DNA from: Planctomycetota bacterium
Lineage (GTDB): Bacteria; Planctomycetota; Planctomycetia; Planctomycetales; Planctomycetaceae
Direction: 5' to 3'
DNA: 59,111 bases
NCBI GenBank assembly: GCA_003671275.1
Contig: QWPB01000042.1
Coordinates: 1-59,111 of the forward strand
Numbering within the stretch: the stretch's first letter is position 1; each line of letters begins with the position of its first letter. The notes beneath the pieces were generated by a model, which was not told the origin of the DNA, did not search any database, and worked only from the letters and a program-made list of their open reading frames with translations. The position numbers and the translations under genes were made by a program. Below, piece after piece: positions 1-8,800 of this stretch.

Positions 1-88
1 CGAACGACTGACCACCACCCTCGCCGGCTGGCACTGGCTCGCCTTCCTCGGACTGATGCTCAGAAAAATGATCTTTCAAAGTGCATAA
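1..88 (+). CDS. C-terminal fragment of an unidentified protein (possibly a transposase)
   Basis: The reading frame is open from the first base of the window and ends at a TAA at 86-88. The visible 28 residues include AGWHWLAFLGLMLRKMIF, a hydrophobic stretch followed by basic residues. Short tails of this kind are seen at the end of some IS transposases, but 28 residues are too few to name a family. The gene would start outside the window. The frame could also be open by chance in this GC-rich DNA. Confidence 0.3.
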   Translation, partial: ERLTTTLAGWHWLAFLGLMLRKMIFQSA

Positions 89-107
89 CAGGCTCTAAGG
101 ATTCTCC

Positions 108-506
108 ATGCGAACTCGACTCTCAATACTTGTTGCGTTGCTCCTGGCAGGCTGTGCCGAGACGGCTTCCGAGCGGCTTCCGATGAAGAACCAGATCGGG
201 AAGAACTGCATCGTTCACTTCCAGCGGGATGACTTGGGGATGGCGGGGGGCATTCCTTCTTCGGTCATGGCGGGAAGTGTGAACGGAGCGGAGACCACCC
301 AAGCCGGCCAATTGATGGGCGTGGGGGCCGATTGGGTCGTCATCAACTACCACGGACGAGAGCTTCACATCCCGATGGCTGCGATCCTGATGATCGAGTT
401 TGGGAGCAACATCACGCAATCCCCTGGACTGAGTCAACAGAAGGTTGTCGAGGCTCGTCCCGTCGATCACGGAGATCACACGCACGTCGAACACGACCAT
501 CATTGA
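108..506 (+). CDS. small His-rich lipoprotein of unknown function
   Basis: The 132-residue product begins with a basic N-terminus, a hydrophobic stretch and the lipobox LLAGC, with the acylated cysteine at residue 16, so it should be a lipid-anchored envelope protein. The middle part is small and beta-rich in appearance, with a segment (GADWVVINYHGRELHIPM) that resembles a short SH3-like or LSM-like strand pair. The last 15 residues carry several His and acidic residues (HGDHTHVEHDHH), a plausible metal-binding tail. The start ATG follows TAAGGATTC, an acceptable ribosome binding site. I do not recognise a family. The His-tail function is an inference. Confidence 0.75.
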   Translation: MRTRLSILVALLLAGCAETASERLPMKNQIGKNCIVHFQRDDLGMAGGIPSSVMAGSVNGAETTQAGQLMGVGADWVVINYHGRELHIPMAAILMIEFGSNITQSPGLSQQKVVEARPVDHGDHTHVEHDHH

Positions 507-530
507 CGCATCAATGATGGCTCAAGAGAC

Positions 531-548
531 GGACAGAATTGTCTGTCC
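531..548. repeat. short inverted repeat after the lipoprotein gene
   Basis: GGACAGA, a 4-base loop (ATTG) and TCTGTCC form a perfect 7-bp hairpin 24 bases after the lipoprotein stop codon. There is no T-run, so it is not a classical terminator. A related CGACAGA/TCTGTCG hairpin lies near 39648-39669, so the motif may be a dispersed repeat. Confidence 0.5.
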
Positions 549-666
549 TACCACAGAACAGTTTTCTTCATGATCCAAGCGGCCACTAATTTCGTTGATT
601 CTGTAACCGGCGCTTCCCAGCTGACCGGTTGTCAGCCATGCTGGAGTGATTCAGAAAGGAACTGGG

Positions 667-891
667 ATGTCGCTGATTTTCGGTCTGGGAGCGTTGATAC
701 TGGGCGGGCTGTTCTCGCTGTTCTGCCTGGTCTTTTACGTCTACGTGCTGGTCGATTGTGCGAAGAACGAATCGCCCGAGGGGAACACGAAGATTGTCTG
801 GATACTGATCATCATCTTTACAGCCCCTCTCGGCGGGATTATCTACTACCTCATCCGGCGACCCGACCGGATTTCCACGCTGGGACAGTAG
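667..891 (+). CDS. small membrane protein, PLDc_N-type
   Basis: The product of 74 residues has two transmembrane segments (about residues 3-28 and 40-60) separated by a VDCAKNE segment, and ends with a basic IRRPDR tail. This matches the phospholipase D-nuclease N-terminal (PLDc_N) architecture: two helices with a D/E-rich linker and a G-rich second helix (APLGGIIYYLIRR). The start at 667 was chosen because AAAGGAAC lies just upstream and the membrane segment begins at once; an upstream ATG at 646 would add seven residues. It probably belongs to the same transcription unit as the kinase that follows. The role is unknown. Confidence 0.75.
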   Translation: MSLIFGLGALILGGLFSLFCLVFYVYVLVDCAKNESPEGNTKIVWILIIIFTAPLGGIIYYLIRRPDRISTLGQ

Positions 892-905
892 AGAGCTGTC
901 AGCAG

Positions 906-1357
906 TCAGCTTTCAGCCAGAGGAGGCAAGCAGGCGATGCTCGGTTCACGACCCCGAAGGGGTCACAGCCATTAGCCGGTGGTGTCGCTCCGCTTAACCA
1001 CCCGCTCGCCACGAACGGTCCACGCAAACATCAACCCCTCACCGGCACCACTCATGAATGCCCCCGTCGCCATCACGTTGATTATCATGGGGGCTCTGCT
1101 CATCATGGTCCCCGTGCAGTCGGACTACATGTACCAGCGGAACATCGTCGAAATGATGAGCAAGTCGAATGTGACGAGCGTGAATCTCATCGGGCAAATG
1201 AGCGAACTCTACCGCTTCGGCTGCTGGGCGACCGGAACGGGCATGATCGCCATCGCTGTCCTCTCTTCACTATTCAAAACCTCCTCCCCTCCCACTGAAA
1301 ACTGATGACTGAACTCTGACAACTCCTGCCGGCTGACCGCTGTTTGCTGAAAGCTGA
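906..1357. repeat. inverted 12-mer pair flanking a small membrane gene
   Basis: TCAGCTTTCAGC at 906-917 is the exact reverse complement of GCTGAAAGCTGA at 1346-1357. Both copies sit in longer stretches rich in CTGA/TCAG words (894-920 and 1331-1362). The right copy runs directly into the ATG of the kinase gene. Such CTGAAAGCTGA-type words look like low-complexity dispersed repeats. Confidence 0.5.
1054..1305 (+). CDS. small two-helix membrane protein, unknown
   Basis: The 83-residue product has an N-terminal hydrophobic helix (about residues 4-21), a polar middle with many Met, Ser and Asn residues, and a second helix (about residues 54-73) followed by a polar tail. The start at 1054 was chosen because the hydrophobic segment follows immediately; a longer frame from 979 would add 25 residues without membrane character. 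It lies 51 bases before the kinase on the same strand. No family is recognised, so the call rests on frame, topology and context. Confidence 0.55.
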   Translation: MNAPVAITLIIMGALLIMVPVQSDYMYQRNIVEMMSKSNVTSVNLIGQMSELYRFGCWATGTGMIAIAVLSSLFKTSSPPTEN

Positions 1358-3366
1358 TGGCTATGAAATTCACCCACACTCCCGAATCCCGCCCCCTCGA
1401 TGGGTACACCATCAAGCGTCCGCTGCATCGCGGGGGCTTCGGAGAGGTCTATTTCGCCGTCACCGACGGCGGGCGGGATGTGGCGCTGAAGCTGCTCAGG
1501 GAAAACGTCGAGGTCGAGCTGCGCGGCGTGCAGCAGTGTTTGAATCTGAGTCATCCGAATCTGGTCACGATTTTCGACATCAAGCAGGATGGAGACGGCG
1601 ATTACTGGATCGTGATGGAGTTCGTGCCGGGCGATACGCTCGATGAGGCCCTCCGCCGCGAGAACCGTCCGCTGCCGATGGAGGAGGTCCTCCGCTGGAT
1701 GCGGGGGCTCTGTTCGGGGGTCAGCCACCTGCACGAGCGCGGACTGGTCCACCGCGACCTGAAACCCAGCAACATCTTCAGTGCCGAAGGGGTCGTTAAG
1801 GTCGGAGACATCGGCCTCTCCAAGTTCATCACAGCCAGCCGCCGCAGTGCCCACACCGAAAGCGTGGGGACTGTCTACTACATGGCTCCCGAGATCTCGC
1901 GCGGGCGGTACGGCAAAGAGGTCGATATCTACGCCCTGGGGATCATCGCCTTCGAGATGGCCACGGGGCAGATCCCGTTCGATGGCGAGTCGGCGGGCGA
2001 GATCCTGATGAAGCATCTGACCCAGCCGCCGAATCTGGCGATCCTTCCGGACCGGCTGCGGCCCGTGATCGGCAAGGCCCTGTCCAAAGACCCCGCCCGG
2101 CGACAGCGGTCAGCGCATGAGTTCCTTCGCGAGTTCGAAGCGGCTGTCGTAGGGCGGCAGGCAGTTCGCGCACCGCGCACCGTGGCGGAATGGGTGGAGC
2201 CCGTGGAGCCCCTCGAACGGTACGAGCCCGAGGCTCCGACGAATTGGGTTCCGTGGGTGGCGGTCGGACTGCTCGGTCTGGCTGCGCTGGTGGGCGGCGG
2301 TGGCCCGCTTTTGTTGATGAGCCTGCTGTTCATCGTGGTTATGGGAGTCTTTGGCTGGACATCTCGAGATCTTGGGCGGATCACCGGTCGGGTCCGCCGC
2401 TCGTGGGTTGGGCGGACCTCGATCGATGACCGTCCGCTGCCAGTCGCCCGCCCCGCTCAGTACATTCCGCCCTATCCTTGGTATGGGCACTGGTCCGTAC
2501 TGGTCTTGATTGTCGGTGGCCTGCTATTCAGCTTGCAAGCCGGACTGACGGCGACTTCGATGGTGGCACTCGGAGGCATGTCACTGATCGGGACCGCGTT
2601 GCTCGTGAAAACGTTCACCTTCGGTTACGAGACCCTCTGTTTGCTGATGGGCGCTCCGCTCCGGCGGCCCGTAGCGGCTCCCGTTCGTCCGGTGGCGATG
2701 GCTTCCCCGAAGGCGGTCCTCCCGACACCGTTGCGTCCGACTCAGGAGCGACTGGGGGCGCTCGTCACGTCAGGTTTCTTTGCTCCGTTGTCAGTGGCCG
2801 CACTGACCGCCGCGATCGCTGGCGTCCGGCCCGACTTTTTTCAGATCCAATCAGGGCTCTCGCTGTTGACTGTGTTTGTGGCGGTGGCGACGATCGCCTG
2901 CTGGGCGATCGCGCTGGTCTCAACACTGGGCGAGGGACAGGGCTGGGACCATTGGACCCGCCGCGGCATGTTCGCAGCTGCGGGGATGGGAACGGGGGCC
3001 ACGGCCTATGCGGTGTGGACATCCCTGTTTAAGCCGGGTGGGGATCTGTTTTCGTCGCTGGGGCAGGATCAGGCGTTCGTGAATTTTGGCAGCCATGCAC
3101 TGATCGATGCGGGTGGTGCCCCGTCGCTGGCCGGGTTCATGTGCTTCTTCGGGTTCTGGTTCGGGATCGTCAACTGGCTGAAGCAGACCAATTGTCTGCG
3201 AATGTCGCGACTGTCGATGGGGTCGGCATTACTCAGCGTGATCGTGGCAGCTGGGACATCGATGATCTTTGCGTTCCCGATCGAGATGGCGCTGCTCTGG
3301 TCCGGCGTGATCTCGGCCAGTGTCCAACTGACCTCACCGGGGCTGGTCCCGATGCGGAAGGCCTGA
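1357..3366 (+). CDS. membrane-anchored Ser/Thr protein kinase (Pkn2/Hanks type)
   Basis: The kinase domain fills about residues 17-270 and the rest is a multi-pass membrane region with about eight hydrophobic segments between 295 and 660. Visible kinase motifs are the Gly-loop RGGFGEVY (25-32), the ATP-binding Lys45 in VALKLL, the catalytic HRDLKPSN (132-139), DIG in place of DFG at 151-153 (the metal-binding Asp is kept), and APE at 177-179. The domain therefore looks catalytically competent. Most bacterial Hanks kinases have one transmembrane helix and an outer sensor; here the C-terminus is polytopic with short loops, which suggests sensing in the membrane. The start is uncertain between ATG at 1357 and 1363, since the first lies inside a repeated word. 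The neighbours before and after are small membrane proteins and may be partners or substrates. Confidence 0.93.
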   Translation: MAMKFTHTPESRPLDGYTIKRPLHRGGFGEVYFAVTDGGRDVALKLLRENVEVELRGVQQCLNLSHPNLVTIFDIKQDGDGDYWIVMEFVPGDTLDEALRRENRPLPMEEVLRWMRGLCSGVSHLHERGLVHRDLKPSNIFSAEGVVKVGDIGLSKFITASRRSAHTESVGTVYYMAPEISRGRYGKEVDIYALGIIAFEMATGQIPFDGESAGEILMKHLTQPPNLAILPDRLRPVIGKALSKDPARRQRSAHEFLREFEAAVVGRQAVRAPRTVAEWVEPVEPLERYEPEAPTNWVPWVAVGLLGLAALVGGGGPLLLMSLLFIVVMGVFGWTSRDLGRITGRVRRSWVGRTSIDDRPLPVARPAQYIPPYPWYGHWSVLVLIVGGLLFSLQAGLTATSMVALGGMSLIGTALLVKTFTFGYETLCLLMGAPLRRPVAAPVRPVAMASPKAVLPTPLRPTQERLGALVTSGFFAPLSVAALTAAIAGVRPDFFQIQSGLSLLTVFVAVATIACWAIALVSTLGEGQGWDHWTRRGMFAAAGMGTGATAYAVWTSLFKPGGDLFSSLGQDQAFVNFGSHALIDAGGAPSLAGFMCFFGFWFGIVNWLKQTNCLRMSRLSMGSALLSVIVAAGTSMIFAFPIEMALLWSGVISASVQLTSPGLVPMRKA

Positions 3367-3463
3367 GTCAGAGGATTGGGAGAATCGTCGTGGAACTCAT
3401 CGACATTCCGCCATCTCGCACGAATGCGTTGTGTTCCATCTCTCTCGAATCGTGAGAAATACC

Positions 3464-4345
3464 ATGCAGCCAATGGTTGAAGTTCGTTTCGCCTGGTTCA
3501 CCGTGTTGCTGGTGCTTGTTGTGGCATCGCTCGTGGTGGCAGGGATCCTCTACGCGATCCAGCGCGGGCACGCGAAAGCGGTGTTGATGGTTGGCGGAAC
3601 GATGCTGGGGCTCTTCCTAGTCGCGGCTTTGACCATGTCCGGTGTGCAGAAACATCGAGAAGACTCCCGCCGGGTGGAACTGCATAAACATCTCCAGACA
3701 ATCGGTCACTCTTCCCACCGGCCAGCGACACAGGTTCAGCGTGCCGCGATGGAACCATCAACACCAACCATACCGTCGACGCTCGCGGGTCCCACTCCGA
3801 AGAAGATTGAGCATCTCATTGGAAGCTCCGCCCCGCTGGCGGTCGCGGAACTCCCCGCTTGGCGAAAGAACCCACCGCGAGAAGGCTCCACCGAGCAGGG
3901 CTGGTCGAAGTACGTTCTGTCGAGCCAGCAGTTCGCGACGGTCGAAGAAGCCGAGGCGGAGCTGTTTCAGACCGTCATTGCCGATGTGCAGTCAGGCTTT
4001 GCACACCATTGGCCCGAGACCAGGGGCTGGGTGCCGACCCGCGAAGATGTCATCTCCAGCAGCCTGATCACCGAAAAGGTCATTGAGACGTTTTCGCTCA
4101 AAGTCGGCGAGTTTGAGAATCCCGTCTACCGCGTCTCATGGCTGGTCCAGTTTCGACCTGAAGCCAACCAAGCGCTCCATGCCCGCTGGTCTCCACTGGA
4201 AGCCGAGAGGCGGTCACACTGGATACTGGGCATCCTCGCGGGAGCGACCGGGCTGCTCGGGGTTGCCGCAACGATGCTGCGGAAGCGGGCGCAGCAGTCC
4301 CCAGAACCCGCAGCCTCTGGCGCAGAGTACCCCCTCGTCCGCTGA
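3464..4345 (+). CDS. membrane protein of unknown function downstream of kinase
   Basis: The product (293 residues from the chosen ATG) starts with two hydrophobic helices (about residues 8-31 and 39-58), then a large hydrophilic region of about 200 residues, and ends with a third helix near residues 257-275 followed by basic residues. The central region includes PAWRKNPPREGS and a stretch of alpha/beta character ending in VYRVSWLVQFRPEA. An upstream ATG at 3431 would add 11 residues. The gene follows the kinase by about 100 bases and is probably cotranscribed. I do not recognise a domain. A role connected to the kinase is inference from position. Confidence 0.7.
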   Translation: MQPMVEVRFAWFTVLLVLVVASLVVAGILYAIQRGHAKAVLMVGGTMLGLFLVAALTMSGVQKHREDSRRVELHKHLQTIGHSSHRPATQVQRAAMEPSTPTIPSTLAGPTPKKIEHLIGSSAPLAVAELPAWRKNPPREGSTEQGWSKYVLSSQQFATVEEAEAELFQTVIADVQSGFAHHWPETRGWVPTREDVISSSLITEKVIETFSLKVGEFENPVYRVSWLVQFRPEANQALHARWSPLEAERRSHWILGILAGATGLLGVAATMLRKRAQQSPEPAASGAEYPLVR

Positions 4346-4435
4346 TCGACTAGAACGAGCGACTGATCACCGATGTTTCGTCGGTGATTAGCGGGTCTCG
4401 GCCCCCATCCATCGACAACCTCGCTGGAGCCGTTC

Positions 4436-5839
4436 ATGTCCTCTGTATCGCGTCGTGATTTTCTGGCCGCTGCGGCGGGTGGGCTGACTTCGTGCCAACT
4501 GGGACGATCCACGTGGGCTGCGGAGCCCGGAGAGGCCCTGCAGCTGGCCACTTTCCGCTGGGATGTCACCCCACCGGTGGGGCATTCACTTTGTGGTGGA
4601 TGGATCACACCGGTCGTCGCGGTCGACACTCCACTTCAAGCCATTGGCTTGGTTATTCAAGGAGCGGGGCGACCCATCGTGATCTGCTCTGTTGACTGGA
4701 CCGGGATTCTGAACTCGGCTCATGTCGCGCTGCGAACGGCCTTGGCCGAGGCGGCGGGGACGACTCCTGATCGTGTCGCCGTGCAATGCGTTCATCCACA
4801 TAACGCACCGTTCGCCTGCCTGGATGCTCAGAAGATTGTCTCGCAATACACCGAACTGCCCCCGATCGTGGACGAAGCGTTCTTCGCCCGGTGTTTGACA
4901 GCCGGTCAGCAAGCCCTGCGGGAGGCGTTGCCCAAGGCTCAGCCGCTCACTCACATGGCCTCCTCCAAGAGTCTTGTGCGCGAGGTTGCCGCGAACCGGC
5001 GTATCCTGGGAGTCAATGGCCAGGTCCGGGCCTCCCGTAGCAGCAGTTGCCAGGATCCTGCACTCCGGGCGGAACCGGAAGGGCTGATCGATCCATGGCT
5101 GCGAACGGCGGCCTTTTATCACGGTGAGCGGCGACTGGCCGCCTGCCATTATTATGCCTGTCACCCGATGAGCTACTACGGGGACGGGCGCGTCACCCCG
5201 GACTTTTGCGGGCTGGCGCGGGACGTGGTGCAGGAGTCCGAGCCGGACTGCACGCATCTGTACTTTAACGGATGCGGTGGCAATATCGGGGCTGGCAAAT
5301 ACAACGACGGGTCGCCTCCGATGCGACCGATCCTCCGAGATCGCATCCGATCAGCGATCGATCAGAACCTGCGGCAGTTGACGCCCCAGCCTTTGACGAA
5401 ACTGGCGTGGGCGACTTGTGAGATTCTGCCAGTGCCCCAGTCGACCTTCGACGCCGAACAGATCGCCCGACAGATTGCTGATCCCCGACAATCGGTCGTA
5501 AATCGGAACCGCCCCGCCTACACCTTGGCGTGGCTCCAGCGTTGTACGAATCATGGTCCGCCGATTGTACTCAGCGGGCTGCATCTGAATGAGGTGGTGC
5601 TCGCCCACCTGCCCGCCGAGTGCTTTGTGGAGTACCAGTTGCAGGCACAAGCCCAGGCTCCCGACCGATTCGTGGCATGTGCGGCCTACGGCGATGGCGG
5701 ACCGTGGTATCTACCTACGCGGGCCGCCTACCCCCAGGGGGGCTACGAAGTGTCGGTGGCGTGGTGTGACCCGGCTGTCGAGGATGTGCTGACCACGGGG
5801 ATCAGCCGGATTCTCAAGCCCGTCGACGCACCCGGTTAG
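4436..5839 (+). CDS. neutral ceramidase-like exported hydrolase
   Basis: The N-terminus has a Tat signal (SRRDFLAAAAGG), so the folded enzyme should be exported. The mature part resembles the N-terminal domain of neutral/alkaline non-lysosomal ceramidases: an early WDVTPPVGHSLCG segment, a VHPHNAPF motif that fits a zinc-ligand region, HYYACHPMSYYGDG with further His residues, and a glycine-rich YFNGCGGNIGAG segment. Planctomycetes have many such proteins whose real substrates are not known, so ceramide itself is uncertain. Length (467 residues) matches these single-domain versions rather than the longer eukaryotic enzymes. Its TAG stop overlaps the stop of the convergent gene. Confidence 0.8.
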   Translation: MSSVSRRDFLAAAAGGLTSCQLGRSTWAAEPGEALQLATFRWDVTPPVGHSLCGGWITPVVAVDTPLQAIGLVIQGAGRPIVICSVDWTGILNSAHVALRTALAEAAGTTPDRVAVQCVHPHNAPFACLDAQKIVSQYTELPPIVDEAFFARCLTAGQQALREALPKAQPLTHMASSKSLVREVAANRRILGVNGQVRASRSSSCQDPALRAEPEGLIDPWLRTAAFYHGERRLAACHYYACHPMSYYGDGRVTPDFCGLARDVVQESEPDCTHLYFNGCGGNIGAGKYNDGSPPMRPILRDRIRSAIDQNLRQLTPQPLTKLAWATCEILPVPQSTFDAEQIARQIADPRQSVVNRNRPAYTLAWLQRCTNHGPPIVLSGLHLNEVVLAHLPAECFVEYQLQAQAQAPDRFVACAAYGDGGPWYLPTRAAYPQGGYEVSVAWCDPAVEDVLTTGISRILKPVDAPG

Positions 5840-8800
5840 GGCACCGTCTGGCCGTTGACGATAATGGATCCGGTCGTCAGCCCGCTGTTGATGAAGAACG
5901 GAAGCGTCGAGTTGTTGATGATGTTGTCGACATCACCGATCAGGTTGATGCTGCCCACAATCCGATTGAAGAAGATGCCCCGTTCCAGCGGAAGGATGAG
6001 ATCGTCCGTCATGAATATCTGATTGCCGTTGAGGGTCACGTCCGACGGCCCGGCGATCGCGTCAAACAGGATGCCCGTTCCATCCGAACTGTTGAACACC
6101 ATCGCATTGCGTGACACGTCAACATTGTTGTCCGCGACCCGGAAGGTGAGATTGATCGCGGTGTCACCCAGATCGTTGGCCCCTTCCATCTGGAATCCAT
6201 TCACGGCAAAGTCGCCATTCGCGTCCCGACCAAAATTATCGGTGATGGAGACATCCGCAGCCCCGGCGAAGTCAAACAACAATCCGGTATCCACTCCTCC
6301 TCCGCCATCGTTCAGTACGTTGTTGGTGTAGACCACCGTGTCGCGATTCGTACTCGGGCGTGTGGTCGTCAGACGGATTCCCACCTGTCCGGCATTGGTC
6401 GACATCTGGAAATTGTTGTTGTCGATCAACACGCCGGTGACCCCTGGCTCACCCAGATCTCCCCGCCATGTGACGCCCACGATTGCGTCATCAAACCCAC
6501 GATTCGACGTGAATCCCGGAGCACCGCCCACGTTGGGGTCTCCGTTATTGAACACCCCCAGAAACAGTTCTGGTCCCTCGGAGGTGACACTGCCCGTTGT
6601 CTGGATGGCAATCATGTCACCACCCCCGACGACAGCTCCCGCACCCGTGGCGTCCGTGAATGTGCTGTCTTCCAACGTGACGACGTATTGGGCTCGGACC
6701 AGATCGTTGTTGCTGTCCAGTACGTTCGTCCGATTGGCCAGATAGCGGATCTGGTTCACGCCTTCATTGGCCTGGAAAAGCGAACCCAGGATATCCAGAC
6801 GGAAGACATCCAGACCATCGAAGCCGAAGGACGTATTGTCCACGACATCGGTGTTGATGATGTCCACTTCATTGATGACATCGGCTTCGATGCCGATCAC
6901 GTTACCCGTGTACTCCTGAGCGGTCAGGCTCACCTGATCGAGGTTCAGGAAATGAGCTCCGGCGATCGCTTGTCCGGAGATCGTTCCTCCGGGCAATGCC
7001 CCGCTGCCGGTTCCCCGCACGGCAAAATCCCCCGAGCGATCCAGCGTGTCCCGAGGCAGCAGCGGGTCCGCCGGAGAGTACGGATCGACGAGATTCTCGA
7101 TGAAGATACCGTAGTCCGAGTTCGTGCTGTTCACCTCGTCGAAGTTCACATCAAAATCGGGGTTATCCAGCATGGTCAAGGCCCGGGCCGTGTCGGCATC
7201 CAGCACCCCGCCATTCACAGCCAGTCCGGCATTCCGTGACATCGTCACAGCGGTATTGCCCTGACTGGACACGCTCAACGAAGTGAAGGCAATATCCCCG
7301 GGATTGTCGATGACCAGGACACCTGACTGACCGCGAGTATCGGTGGCGTTGACCGTACCGAAGATGGCGGATTGAGTGACTCCCTGGACATCGATGGCCG
7401 GGACCAGAACCTGATTCTCATTCGAGATCGTCACCAGCCCGGCAAAGCGAGCGGTTCCCACATGGTCGAGAACTTCAATACCCCGGGCTCCCCGGTTGTT
7501 GATCCCGATTCCGTTGAAATCGACTTCGGAAGCATCGCTGTTCAGGAAGATCGATGAATTGGTGGCATTCGAAATCGTCGTCTGACCGATCACGAAGAAC
7601 CGTCCCGTGTTCTGCAGGGTTCCTCCGATATTGACCCCCGTGTCGTTGCTATCAGCAATCGACAGGCTCTGGAATGAAACGAAGCCTTCCGAGTCCTGGA
7701 AGTCGACACCGTGCGAACCGGTCGCCGCAGTTCCCGCGATCGTCACATCGCCGAAGCTCACGTCGAAGGACGCGGTCCCTCGGTTGATAGTTTCCAGATC
7801 CACCCCCACATCGCCGCGATTGTTGATGGTGATTGTCTGGCCCGCACTGCTGACGAAGCCCGTCAGGTTGCGAATGGACACGCCGGACCCCACGGGATTG
7901 TTGATATCCACATCCTGGGCCAGGGTAACTCCACCGCCCAGCACGTTCACAATTTGCAGGGCGTCTCCCGTGACATTGTTCAATGTCAGGTTACCCAGGG
8001 TCGTGGAGCCACTCGAACCGAAAATCCCCACTCCTTGTCCGCCGTTGTCGGTCACATCGCTCAGTCCCATGCCGACCGAGCCGCCATTGTTCTGAACGAT
8101 GACCGCAAATCCAGTGTCGTTGAGAATCGTTCCCGAGTGGGTGATGGCTGCATCACCGCCGGAGACAAAGAACGAATTCCCATCCACACTTGTGATGTCG
8201 ACATCCGTCAGGGTGATATTCCCTGTGGAATTCAGCAGCAGTACCCCGTGGGCATTTGGCCCCACCGTGTTATTGATTCGCACATCGCGGATGGTGCCTC
8301 CACTGATGGCGTCTCCAATAATGGCCGTCCCCGTCGGGCTTTGGATATCAAACCCGGCGAACAGGTTGTTGTTCCCCAGATTGACCGCCGGCCCCACCGA
8401 ATTGCTGAATAGCGGGCGGTTCGTCCCGTTCGTGGCCCGGGGCAAGGTCAAGTCCGCCGTCTGGTTTCCGAAGACCACCGGAACCGTCTGGTTCAGGCCG
8501 GAACCTTCACCCAGGACCAGTTCGCCATCATTGAGATCCAGAGTGGGCCGCGCATCGTACACGCTGTCCGCATGCACAAAGATCAGGTCGCTGTCCGGCA
8601 AGGCATTCTGGGCTTCCTCGATGAACTGAAACGGCGTTTCGATCGCTCCGGTTCCTGTCGGAGCCGGGAAGTTGGGGAGCGGTGCCGGATCGGGCACATT
8701 CCGCACGTGATACAGGAAGTACGGATCACCCGTATTGGGGTTGATGGCGACCTGGTCTCCGTTATTGCGGATCGAGTCGATCGTCACGACCGTCCGGTTG

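Noticed and set aside
570-1298. 242-residue plus-strand frame
   Set aside because: It overlaps the two small membrane genes in another frame, has no start signal and its protein is rich in Arg, His and Pro without domain character, as expected of a shadow in GC-rich DNA.
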